The notes under the pieces are model-generated. The model saw nothing but the letters and a program-made list of their open reading frames with translations, had not been told where the DNA came from and made no database searches. This document shows positions 7,345 through 14,514 of a DNA stretch of 15,756 bases, one piece after another; positions within the stretch are counted from its first letter, which is position 1, and each line of letters begins with the position of its first letter. This DNA comes from Elusimicrobiota bacterium (GTDB taxonomy: Bacteria; Elusimicrobiota; Elusimicrobia; Elusimicrobiales; UBA9959), in assembly GCA_003500765.1 (NCBI GenBank), contig DNQL01000151.1:1-15756 (forward strand), in the 5' to 3' direction. The position numbers were made by a program, and so were the translations under genes.

Positions 7345-8595
7345 ATGAAAAAATTATTCCTTTTAGTTTCGCTGACGGCCCTGGCGGCCTCCCCCGCCTC
7401 CGCGGAAGAGATAACCTGGGAACAATGCGTGCGCGAGGCGCTCGCCAATAACCCTTCGCTGAACGCGAAGAGACTGGCGATAGAACAGAACAGGCACACC
7501 TACCTGTCCGGTTACAACGCCTTCATGCCCAATATCAGCCTCTCGCATTCGGTCAGCCGCAGCGGCGGCGACTCTTCGGACGCGTCCACCAGCTGGCGGG
7601 CCGGCATCTCGGCCTCCGAGACGCTGTTCAACCTCAAGACCTTCTCCTCCATCAGGTCCTCCAAGCTCAGTTTCGAGAAAGCCGAAGCCGATTACAGAGC
7701 GGAATCGGCCTCGCTGCGCCAGACGCTTTACTCGGCTTTCGTGAACCTCCTCTTCTCGCAGGAGAAACTGGCGGCGCAGAAGAAGGTACTGGACCTGCGC
7801 GACCAGAACGCGCGGCTCATAAAGCTCAAGTACGAGAGCGGCATGGAGTCGCGCGGGAACATGCTCTACGCCGAAGCCCTCTACGAGGTGGCCAAGGCCG
7901 ATACGGCCAAGGCCGAACGCTCGCTGGATATAGCCCGCCGCGGCCTGCTGGCCGCGATGGGCACCTCGGCCTACAGGCCGCTGGCCGCCAAAGGCGAGTT
8001 TTCCTCACCCGAATACGCGCTGGATACCGGCGACCTCAGGCCCCTGGTCGAGGCCTCTCCCCGTATCGTTTCCCAGAAAAAGAGCCTGGGCACCTACGAA
8101 GAGCGGCTGCTCTCGGCGAAATACGACGCGGCGCCCAGCCTGAGCGCCAGCCAGTCCATGAGCTGGAGCGGGCCCTACGAATTCCCCGAAAGAAAAAGCT
8201 GGTCGCTGGGCCTCTCGCTCTCGATACCGATACTCTCCAACGGACCGACCTACTATAAGCACAATACGGCGGCCGCGCGCGCGGCGCTCAAGGCCGCGGA
8301 AGAGGGCCTGCGCGGCACGGTGCTGGAGCTGGAGAACGACATCCTCAATTATTACAACGAGTTCCTCAACGCCAGGCAGACCGCCGCCGCGCACGTGCGG
8401 ATCCTGGAAGCCAGCGAGGAGCGCTACAAGGAATCGCAGATAAAGTATATGGCCGGCAAGATAAGTTTCCTGGACCTCGAGAACATCGAACAGAACCTGG
8501 TGGACGCGCGGCTCAACCAGCTGGAATACCTCAAGAACGCCAATACGCGCAAGTTGTCCGTCGAGAACCTGCTCGGCGTCGGCCTCGGCGAGTAA
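7345..8595 (+). CDS. TolC-family outer-membrane efflux channel
   Basis: This is the trimeric outer-membrane/periplasmic tunnel of a tripartite export system. The 416-aa precursor starts MKKLFLLVSLTALAASPASA, a Sec signal peptide with cleavage after ASA (about residue 20). The mature part opens with ITWEQCVREALANNPSL, the usual OEP-domain start. Long alpha-helical segments rich in A, E, K, R and L follow, e.g. LDLRDQNARLIKLKYESGM at about 147-165, and the second repeat has the parallel SEERYKESQIKYMAGKISF (~365-385). The periodic TolC helical duplication is therefore visible. It is the first gene of an operon with the adaptor (18-nt gap) and the ABC transporter, so the channel is probably dedicated to that pump. 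No obvious Shine-Dalgarno precedes the ATG. Confidence 0.9.
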   Translation: MKKLFLLVSLTALAASPASAEEITWEQCVREALANNPSLNAKRLAIEQNRHTYLSGYNAFMPNISLSHSVSRSGGDSSDASTSWRAGISASETLFNLKTFSSIRSSKLSFEKAEADYRAESASLRQTLYSAFVNLLFSQEKLAAQKKVLDLRDQNARLIKLKYESGMESRGNMLYAEALYEVAKADTAKAERSLDIARRGLLAAMGTSAYRPLAAKGEFSSPEYALDTGDLRPLVEASPRIVSQKKSLGTYEERLLSAKYDAAPSLSASQSMSWSGPYEFPERKSWSLGLSLSIPILSNGPTYYKHNTAAARAALKAAEEGLRGTVLELENDILNYYNEFLNARQTAAAHVRILEASEERYKESQIKYMAGKISFLDLENIEQNLVDARLNQLEYLKNANTRKLSVENLLGVGLGE

Positions 8596-8613
8596 ACCAA
8601 GGATAAGGGATCT

Positions 8614-9612
8614 ATGCAGAAAAAGAACATGAAAAAGATATTCATCCTCGCGGTCGCGGCGGCCGCGGCGGGCGGAGGCTGGTGGTATTTCTCCAAAAAG
8701 AAGAACGGCGGGGAGGAGGTACGCTACGCCTCCACGGCTGCCTTCGTCAAAGAGCTGGCCGAATACGTGGAGACCACCGGCGGAGTGGAGCCGCTCAACC
8801 GCATAGAGATACAGCCCTCCTCGGGCGGCCGCATCGAGAAGATTCTGGTCGAAGAGGGGCGCAAAGTCGCCCTCGGCGAGACGCTGGCCCTGATGAGCTC
8901 GACCGACCGCGTCGCCATACTCGATTCCGCCCGGGCCATGGGCGACGAGCAGTTCAATTACTGGCAGGAAGCCTACAAGCCGATAAAGATAATCTCCCCG
9001 ATAGAAGGCACCGTCATACTCAAAAACGTCGTGGAAGGCCAGACCGTGAACGCCAACACGGTGCTGTTCGCCATTTCCGACCGCCTCATCGTGGCCGTCG
9101 GCGTGGACGAATCGGACATAGGCAGGGTTAAGACCGGCCAGCTGGCCGAGATAACGCTGGACGCCTACCCGGACAGCACCGTAAAGGGCACGGTGTTCCA
9201 GATACTCGACGAGGGCAAGAACCAGAGCAATGTCATCACCTATACCGTCAAGATACGCCCGGACAAAGTCCCCTCTTTCTTCAAGTCGCAGATGACGGCC
9301 AACATTAAGATACGCGTCACGGAACCGAAACCGGCGCTGTTCATCCCCTCGAGGGCCGTCGCGCTGGACGCCTCGGGCGCCACCTCCGTCATCACCGCCC
9401 TGGAAAAAGGCAAGCCCGTCCACAAGCGCGTGGTCACCGGCCTCGACGACGGGGAACTGGTGCAGATAAAGCGCGGCCTGGAAGAAGGCGAAGAAGTGTT
9501 CTACCGCGGCAGGCCCTACCGGCCGCAGACCGCCAGCGGCGGCAGCAACCCCCTCATGCCGCAACGAGGCAAGGTGAGCGGCCAGCAGCGCAGGGCGATG
9601 CAGGGCCGCTGA
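8614..9612 (+). CDS. Periplasmic adaptor (membrane fusion protein, MacA/HlyD-like) with a very short hairpin
   Basis: This protein links the inner-membrane ABC transporter to the TolC-like channel. Of 332 aa, residues ~7-25 form an N-terminal membrane anchor (IFILAVAAAAAGGGWWYF). Two lipoyl half-motifs follow, the first around GGRIEKILVEEGRKVALGE (71-89) and the second around ISPIEGTVILKNVVEGQTV (128-146). Beta-barrel and membrane-proximal domains run to about 310. Between the lipoyl halves there are only about 30 residues (STDRVAILDSARAMGDEQFN and a few more). MacA and HlyD carry a long coiled-coil hairpin at this place. The start has AAGGATAAGGG upstream; an alternative ATG five codons later is possible. 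The C-terminus is glycine- and arginine-rich. Position in the operon supports the role strongly. Confidence 0.88.
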   Translation: MQKKNMKKIFILAVAAAAAGGGWWYFSKKKNGGEEVRYASTAAFVKELAEYVETTGGVEPLNRIEIQPSSGGRIEKILVEEGRKVALGETLALMSSTDRVAILDSARAMGDEQFNYWQEAYKPIKIISPIEGTVILKNVVEGQTVNANTVLFAISDRLIVAVGVDESDIGRVKTGQLAEITLDAYPDSTVKGTVFQILDEGKNQSNVITYTVKIRPDKVPSFFKSQMTANIKIRVTEPKPALFIPSRAVALDASGATSVITALEKGKPVHKRVVTGLDDGELVQIKRGLEEGEEVFYRGRPYRPQTASGGSNPLMPQRGKVSGQQRRAMQGR

Positions 9613-9640
9613 CCCCGCTCCCGCGGCGCGGACGCACATT

Positions 9641-11581
9641 ATGATCGAGCTTAAAGGCATCAGGAAGATATACCGGATGGGCGGCGAGGACCTGGAGGTC
9701 CTCAAGGGCGTCGACCTGACGGTAAAAGAGGGCGAGTTCGTCGCCATCATGGGCCCGTCCGGCTCGGGCAAATCCACGCTGATGCATATACTCGGCCTGC
9801 TCGACAGGCCCAGCGCCGGCTCTTTCAGGCTCTACGGCCGCGAGATCGGCGGCCTCGACGACGGCGAGCTCTCGTATCTGCGGGCCCGCATCATCGGCTT
9901 CGTCTTCCAGCAGTTCAACCTGCTGCCGCGCATGACCGCGGCGGAGAACGTCTCGCTGCCCCAGATCTATCTCGGCGAAAAGGCCCGTCCGGAGGAGGCG
10001 CTCAGGCACCTGGCGGCCGTCGGCCTCTCGGACAGGTCGGGCCACAGGCCCAACCAGCTCTCGGGCGGCCAGCAGCAGCGCGTCGCCATCGCCCGGTCGA
10101 TGGTCAACGAACCTCGCATCGTCTTCGCGGACGAGCCCACCGGCAACCTCGCCTCGGCCCAGGCCGACGAGATAATGAACATTTTCAAAGGCCTCAACGA
10201 GCGCGGCATCACGGTCGTGCTGGTGACCCACGAACCCGATATAGCCGCCTGGGCCAACCGCGTAATCAAGCTCAAGGACGGGCTGATCATAGAGGACACC
10301 TCTAAAAAACCGGCCCCGGACCGGGAGGGCAAGCCGGTGAGGGTCCCCTCCAACTTTTTTCTGACCTGGCGCGAAGTGGCCGAGAACATGGCCTCCTCCG
10401 TGCGCTCGATACTGAGCAACAAGACGCGCTCGCTGCTGACCATGCTGGGCATCATCATCGGCGTCGGCGCGCTGATAGCCATGCTCGCGGTGGGCACGGG
10501 CGCGCAGAAGGCCATAGAGAAGCAGATGTCGTCGCTCGGAACCAACCTCCTCTCCGTCATGCCCGCCAGGATGAGCGCCCGCGGGCCGTCACAGGGCTTC
10601 GGCGGGACCAGCCGGCTGACGATGGAGGACGCCTCGGCGCTGGCCAGGCTGCCCAACGTCGTCAGGACCGACTCGCTGGTCTCGGGCAACGCGCAGATCG
10701 TTTACGGCGCCAAAAACCACCGGACTTCCGTGGTCGGGGCCGGCGCCGTCTACGCCTCCATGCGCGCGGCGCAGCCTTTCTACGGCCGCTTCTTCTCCGA
10801 CCAGGAAGCGCGGCAGATGCGCAAGGTCGCCGTTATCGGCCAGACCGTAGCCAATGAGCTCTTCGGCGCGGAAGACCCCGTCGGCAAGATCATAAAGATA
10901 AACCGCCGCAATTTCTCCGTCATAGGCGTGCTTCCCTTCAAGGGCGCGCAGGGCCCTCGCGACCAGGACGACACCGTGATCATCCCCCTCCAGACGGCGA
11001 TGAAGACGGTGCTGGGCAAGCAGTACGTCGACTCCATCTGGGTCGAGATGGCGGATTTCCATCTCATGGAAGAGGCCCAGGAGCGTATCAAGGCGCTTAT
11101 GCGCCAGCGCAAGGGCCTGGCCGACCACAAGGAAGACAATTTCATGATCATGAACATGGCCGAGTTCCAGTCCATGCTAACCGGCACCATCAAGACTTTC
11201 AGCACCCTGCTGGGCTTCATCGCCGGCATCTCCCTCATAGTCGGCGGCATAGGCATCATGAACATCATGCTGGTAAGCGTCAGCGAGCGCACCAAGGAGA
11301 TCGGCCTGCGCAAGGCCATCGGCGCCACCAAGCGGGCGGTGCTGCTGCAGTTCCTCATCGAGGCCGTCATCGTTTCGGTAATAGGCGGCATGCTGGGCAT
11401 AGTGACCGGCGCCGGCGGGGCGTTCATCCTGTCCAAAGCCTCCGGCTGGGCCGTCTACGTCTCCCCCTCCTCCGTCGCGCTGGCCTTCGGCTTCTCGGCC
11501 GGCGTCGGAGTCGTGTTCGGCTTCTGGCCGGCGAAAAAGGCCTCGGACCTCTCCCCCATAGACGCTCTCCGTTACGAATAG
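9641..11581 (+). CDS. macB: MacB-like ABC transporter, fused ATPase and permease
   Basis: This inner-membrane mechanotransmission-type ABC transporter drives the tripartite system. The N-terminal nucleotide-binding domain has Walker [10 protein letters not shown] (38-46), Q-loop Gln90 ([10 protein letters not shown]), signature LSGGQ (140-144), Walker [10 protein letters not shown] (about 161-169) and H-loop His197. A first membrane helix follows at about 265-290 ([19 protein letters not shown]), then a large periplasmic domain (about 290-520) and three FtsX-type helices from about 525, including [20 protein letters not shown] and GLRKAIGAT. Length (646 aa) and order match E. coli MacB. The gene begins 28 nt after the adaptor with no visible Shine-Dalgarno and ends at a strong terminator. 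The cargo could be a small molecule, peptide, lipoprotein or siderophore; nothing here decides. Confidence 0.93.
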   Translation: MIELKGIRKIYRMGGEDLEVLKGVDLTVKEGEFVAIMGPSGSGKSTLMHILGLLDRPSAGSFRLYGREIGGLDDGELSYLRARIIGFVFQQFNLLPRMTAAENVSLPQIYLGEKARPEEALRHLAAVGLSDRSGHRPNQLSGGQQQRVAIARSMVNEPRIVFADEPTGNLASAQADEIMNIFKGLNERGITVVLVTHEPDIAAWANRVIKLKDGLIIEDTSKKPAPDREGKPVRVPSNFFLTWREVAENMASSVRSILSNKTRSLLTMLGIIIGVGALIAMLAVGTGAQKAIEKQMSSLGTNLLSVMPARMSARGPSQGFGGTSRLTMEDASALARLPNVVRTDSLVSGNAQIVYGAKNHRTSVVGAGAVYASMRAAQPFYGRFFSDQEARQMRKVAVIGQTVANELFGAEDPVGKIIKINRRNFSVIGVLPFKGAQGPRDQDDTVIIPLQTAMKTVLGKQYVDSIWVEMADFHLMEEAQERIKALMRQRKGLADHKEDNFMIMNMAEFQSMLTGTIKTFSTLLGFIAGISLIVGGIGIMNIMLVSVSERTKEIGLRKAIGATKRAVLLQFLIEAVIVSVIGGMLGIVTGAGGAFILSKASGWAVYVSPSSVALAFGFSAGVGVVFGFWPAKKASDLSPIDALRYE

Positions 11582-11602
11582 GGCATAGGCCTAAAAACAC
11601 CG

Positions 11603-11641
11603 GCCCGGCGGGACTTTGGACTCATCCCCCGCCGGGCTTTT
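11603..11641 (+). terminator. Intrinsic terminator of the efflux operon
   Basis: A perfect 10-bp stem (GCCCGGCGGG, 11603-11612, with CCCGCCGGGC, 11628-11637) and a 15-nt loop are followed by TTTT-AATTT. It begins 21 nt after the MacB stop. The next gene's -10 box starts only 10 nt after the stem. Confidence 0.9.
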
Positions 11642-11647
11642 AATTTC

Positions 11648-11653
11648 TATCCT
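11648..11653 (+). promoter_or_regulatory. -10 box giving a probable leaderless transcript
   Basis: TATCCT ends exactly 6 nt before the ATG at 11660, so transcription would begin at or within a few bases of the start codon. There is no Shine-Dalgarno. The -35 position falls inside the right arm of the upstream terminator and has no TTGACA-like match. Confidence 0.5.
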
Positions 11654-11659
11654 GTGGTT

Positions 11660-12508
11660 ATGTTCAAACCGTATTTCTTCGCCCTGGCGGCGCTGCTGGT
11701 CTCCTCCCGCGCCCTTGCCGGGCTTCCCCGCGTAGACCTGCCCGCGGACCTTTCCGCGGCCTACAGGTTCGAACTGCTAACCCCGACGGGCGAAAAAGTC
11801 TTCCGGAACTCGGTACTCTGGTACAGCGGCCAGATAGACCACCCGGAATACCCGCAGCCGGCCAAATGCGCGGCCAATGTCTCGAAGGTTTACCGCATGA
11901 GCGGCCTGAACGCCTATTCGGCCCAGAGCGTGGCCATGCTGCTCAAAAAGATCGTCGACGGCGGCGGCCCCTACGTCAAGCTTCCCAAGGACAAGGCCGG
12001 CATGATAGAGCGCCTCAACGCCGTCTACGGCGGAAGGCTGCCCGCCGGAGCGGCGGTCGGCGGCTGCCTGCATTCCGACTGCTTCAGGGGGGAGACCGGC
12101 CAGCGCCACTCCGCCATAGTGGCCGACACCGGCCCCGACGGCACGGTATACCTCTACCACAACAACTGGTACCGCCCGGAGAACGAGGGCGGCGTCTGGA
12201 AAGAGCATATGGTCTCCCGCTATTACCTGGACCGGGGATTCAGGCGCCAGTGGATGAAGACCCCCTGGATACGGATAGTACGCGGCCCGGACGGCCGCGT
12301 CTCCGACGTTAAGCCGCTGCTGCCGGCGATCGACGACCTCGACCCGACCCAGTATTTCGTTTCCATAGCCATACCGGCGGAGATAGCCGCCGAGGCCGTA
12401 TCCGCGGCCGCTCTCCCGAAGGCTTACCTGCGCGGCTTCCCCCGCGCTCCGCTGGGGGACCTCTTCGACGTGGAGCTCGACGACGACGGCTCCCGGCTGG
12501 AACGCTGA
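11660..12508 (+). CDS. Exported protein, candidate papain-like (CHAP/NlpC-type) cysteine hydrolase
   Basis: I do not recognise a named family. From the ATG at 11660 the protein has 282 aa (a GTG two codons earlier is also in frame). It starts with a Sec signal peptide: MFKP, a hydrophobic stretch, and cleavage after RALA (about residue 20). A Cys-His-Asn set is spaced as in NlpC/P60 or CHAP enzymes: Cys70 at the head of a helix (KCAANVSKVYRMSGL), His150 at a strand start (GQRHSAIVAD), and a HNNW motif (167-170) after the next strand (GTVYLYHNN). If real, it would cut peptidoglycan or another peptide amide in the periplasm. Two further cysteines (136 and 141) might form a disulfide. The gene is monocistronic, between a strong terminator and a probable one. 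The fold assignment is inference from motif spacing alone. Confidence 0.55.
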   Translation: MFKPYFFALAALLVSSRALAGLPRVDLPADLSAAYRFELLTPTGEKVFRNSVLWYSGQIDHPEYPQPAKCAANVSKVYRMSGLNAYSAQSVAMLLKKIVDGGGPYVKLPKDKAGMIERLNAVYGGRLPAGAAVGGCLHSDCFRGETGQRHSAIVADTGPDGTVYLYHNNWYRPENEGGVWKEHMVSRYYLDRGFRRQWMKTPWIRIVRGPDGRVSDVKPLLPAIDDLDPTQYFVSIAIPAEIAAEAVSAAALPKAYLRGFPRAPLGDLFDVELDDDGSRLER

Positions 12509-12509
12509 A

Positions 12510-12553
12510 CCTGCGGTCGCCGCGGCCCGCCGCCCCCCCGGCAGGCCTTTTGT
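12510..12553 (+). terminator. Possible terminator after the exported protein gene
   Basis: An imperfect GC-rich hairpin (outer stem CCTGC at 12510-12514 with GCAGG at 12541-12545, interior pairs CGG/CCG with bulges) is followed by CCTTTTGTT. The stem is weaker than the one at 11603, but the position 2 nt after the stop and the T-run fit. Confidence 0.4.
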
Positions 12554-12559
12554 TATAAT
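12551..12559 (+). promoter_or_regulatory. Extended -10 promoter giving a probable leaderless transcript
   Basis: TGT-TATAAT is a full extended -10 element (TGnTATAAT). The hexamer ends 6 nt before the ATG at 12566. There is no Shine-Dalgarno and no -35; the upstream bases are runs of C and G. Confidence 0.65.
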
Positions 12560-12565
12560 TTGGAT

Positions 12566-14011
12566 ATGGTCAAACTATCCCGCCTCAACGCCAACCTTCT
12601 CAAAGCCCATTACGCCGTCCGCGGCAAGATAGTGATCCGCGCCCAGGAACTGGAAAAACAGGGCCGCCACATAACCTACTGCAATATCGGCAACCCGCAG
12701 GCCCTGAAACAGAAGCCGCTGACCTTCGTCCGCCAGGTCCTGGCGCTGGTCGAGTACCCCGAACTGCTCGACAGGCCGGAGACCGCGGCCTTCTTTCCCG
12801 CCGACGCGGTCCGCCGCGCCCGGCTGATACTGGAGAAGAACCCGACCGGCATGGGCGCCTACACGCAGAGCGCCGGCATGCCTTTCATCAGGCAGGCCGT
12901 GGCGGATTTCATATCGCGGCGCGACGGCATACCGGCCGACCCGGACAGGATACTGCTGACCGACGGCGCCAGCAAAGGCGTGCAGTCGGCCATGACCATG
13001 CTCACCAGCGGGCCGGACGACGGCTTCATGATACCGATACCGCAGTACCCCCTCTACAGCGCCACGATAGACCTCTACGGCGCGCGGCACGTCAACTATT
13101 TCCTCGACGAGGCCGGCGGCTGGCAGCTCAGCGAGGCCGAACTGCGGCGATCCGTGGGCGAGGCCCGGGCGCAGGGCGTGAACCCGGTCGCGATAGCCGT
13201 AATAAACCCCGGCAACCCGACGGGCGCCGTGCTCTCCCGCGAGAACATCATAATGGTCGTCCGCTTCGCGAAGGAAAACAACCTGGCCATACTGGCCGAC
13301 GAGGTCTACCAGGAGAACATCTACGGCGAGGGCCTGAAGTTCCATTCTTTCGCCAGGGTGATGCACGAGCTGGGCGAAAAGGACGTAACGCTCTTCAGCT
13401 TCCACTCCGTCTCCAAGGGCTTCCTGGGCGAATGCGGCCACCGCGGCGGCTACATGGAAGTTCGCAATATGCCCGACGACGTCTGGGCGGAGCTGATAAA
13501 GCTGCAGTCCATAGGCCTTTGCTCCAACACGACGGGCCAGGTCGTGACCTACATGATGATAGACCCGCCGAAACAGGGCGACGAGAGCTTCGGGCTCTAT
13601 GAAAAGGAGCGGGACGCGATACTCGGCGATCTTCGCGAGAAAGCCCTCATACTCGGCGAAGGGCTGAATTCCATCGACGGGATGAGCGTTTCCTCGCCGC
13701 AGGGGGCCATGTACGCTTTCGTTAAATTCGACCTCCCCCATCCCGAAGGCACGGACCCGGAGCGTATGACGCCGGCCGAACGCCACAAGTACGAGACCGC
13801 CCGCGACACCAAATACTGCCTGCGCCTGCTGGAAGAGACCGGCATCTGCGTGGTCCCGGGCTCGGGCTTCGGCCAGTGCCCCGGAACGCTTCATTTCCGC
13901 ACCACTTTCCTGCCGCCCAAAGAAGAGATAACCGGCCTGGTCGAGAAGATGCGCAAGTTCCACGCCTCGTACCGGGCCAAACTGCTGCAGGGGACGGTCA
14001 AGTCGGCCTGA
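12566..14011 (+). CDS. Alanine aminotransferase (eukaryotic GPT-like, PLP fold type I)
   Basis: Predicted reaction: pyruvate + glutamate to alanine + 2-oxoglutarate, in the cytoplasm. From the ATG at 12566 the protein has 481 aa. An in-frame TTG two codons earlier falls between the -10 box and the ATG and is unlikely. Class I/II aminotransferase marks appear in order: GMGAYTQSAGMPFIR (95-109), TDGASKGVQ (132-140), INPGNPTG (213-220), ADEVYQENIY (244-253), and SFHSVSKGFLGECGHRGGY with the PLP-binding Lys284. A C-terminal LHFRTTF contains the carboxylate-binding Arg. The HSVSKG-GECGHRGGY signature and the helical N-terminal arm are those of eukaryotic alanine transaminases, not of aspartate aminotransferases. 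In fermenters such enzymes can produce alanine as an end product; that role here is inference. No frameshift is seen. Confidence 0.9.
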   Translation: MVKLSRLNANLLKAHYAVRGKIVIRAQELEKQGRHITYCNIGNPQALKQKPLTFVRQVLALVEYPELLDRPETAAFFPADAVRRARLILEKNPTGMGAYTQSAGMPFIRQAVADFISRRDGIPADPDRILLTDGASKGVQSAMTMLTSGPDDGFMIPIPQYPLYSATIDLYGARHVNYFLDEAGGWQLSEAELRRSVGEARAQGVNPVAIAVINPGNPTGAVLSRENIIMVVRFAKENNLAILADEVYQENIYGEGLKFHSFARVMHELGEKDVTLFSFHSVSKGFLGECGHRGGYMEVRNMPDDVWAELIKLQSIGLCSNTTGQVVTYMMIDPPKQGDESFGLYEKERDAILGDLREKALILGEGLNSIDGMSVSSPQGAMYAFVKFDLPHPEGTDPERMTPAERHKYETARDTKYCLRLLEETGICVVPGSGFGQCPGTLHFRTTFLPPKEEITGLVEKMRKFHASYRAKLLQGTVKSA

Positions 14012-14023
14012 GGGGACCTAATT

Positions 14024-14032
14024 TGGTATCAT
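14024..14032 (+). promoter_or_regulatory. Extended -10 promoter of the zinc-ribbon gene
   Basis: TGG-TATCAT fits an extended -10 element (TGnTATaAT with one mismatch). Transcription would start near 14039, leaving a ~25-nt leader with a GGAGG Shine-Dalgarno at 14055-14059. A short inverted repeat, AGGGGA (14011-14016) and TCCCCT (14034-14039), brackets the box. It may be an operator or chance. Confidence 0.5.
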
Positions 14033-14063
14033 TTCCCCTTATTACCAGCGGTACGGAGGCGAC

Positions 14064-14465
14064 ATGATGAGCGTATCTGTTAAATGCCCGCATTGCGGCA
14101 AGTCCCTGATGGACCCGTCCAAGAAGCTTAACGGCAAGCCGGCCATAGCCGTGCACATGACCTACGCGGGCAAGAACGCGCCGCTCTACCTCAGCTCCCT
14201 TTACGGCAGCTACGACGTGGAGACCTCCCTGCCCATACCGCTGTCCAAGATCGCCGGCTTCCGCTGCCCCCACTGCAAGGCCGACCTCAAGAGCACCCGC
14301 AAATGCGACGTCTGCGCGGCGCAGATGGTGGCCTTCGACCTCAAGCAGGGCGGACAGGTGCAGATCTGCGCGCGGCGCGGCTGCAAGAAGCATATCCTGG
14401 AGTTCCAGGACCCCAACAACGAACTGCAGTCTTTCTACAAGTCCTACATAAAGTCCTTCAAGTGA
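14064..14465 (+). CDS. Small protein with several zinc-ribbon CxxC motifs, function unknown
   Basis: The protein is 133 aa, cytoplasmic, with no signal peptide. Four cysteine pairs are visible: CPHCGKSL (8-11), CPHCKADL (about 72-75), CDVCAAQM (about 82-85) and CARRGC (about 98-103). They probably form two zinc ribbons, the first split by a ~60-residue insertion containing AVHMTYAGKNAPLYLSSLYG. The C-terminus is an aromatic/lysine helix (SFYKSYIKSFK). Tandem ATGs stand at 14064 and 14067; the second is better spaced (7 nt) from the GGAGG. I recall similar conserved proteins without an assigned role, but cannot name a family. The spacing of the ribbons suggests nucleic-acid or protein binding. 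It lies downstream of its own promoter and upstream of a GC-rich hairpin. Confidence 0.8.
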   Translation: MMSVSVKCPHCGKSLMDPSKKLNGKPAIAVHMTYAGKNAPLYLSSLYGSYDVETSLPIPLSKIAGFRCPHCKADLKSTRKCDVCAAQMVAFDLKQGGQVQICARRGCKKHILEFQDPNNELQSFYKSYIKSFK

Positions 14466-14471
14466 GGCGGC

Positions 14472-14509
14472 GGCCGCCCGCCCGCCCGGTGCGGGCGGCG
14501 GCGGCCTTT
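14472..14509 (+). terminator. GC-rich hairpin after the zinc-ribbon gene
   Basis: GGCCGCC-CGCCCGC pairs with GCGGGCG-GC-GGCGGCC (14472-14485 with 14491-14506, two-base bulge, loop CCGGT), followed by TTTC. The stem is very stable but the T-run is only three bases, so termination may be partial. The next gene's ATG is 8 nt after the stem. Confidence 0.6.
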
Positions 14510-14514
14510 CCCCG

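Noticed and set aside
7325..7348. Seven-codon upstream frame (MRPHISL) whose stop overlaps the TolC-like start
   Set aside because: Its ATG lies 1 nt after the TATAAT box, upstream of the expected transcription start, so it would not be in the mRNA; it has no Shine-Dalgarno.
8005..9777. 590-codon minus-strand frame opposite the TolC, adaptor and MacB genes
   Set aside because: It is a shadow of three clear coding regions, with no start signal and no domain motif.
12575..13963. 462-codon minus-strand frame opposite the alanine aminotransferase
   Set aside because: It coincides almost exactly with the aminotransferase in the complementary frame; a shadow frame.
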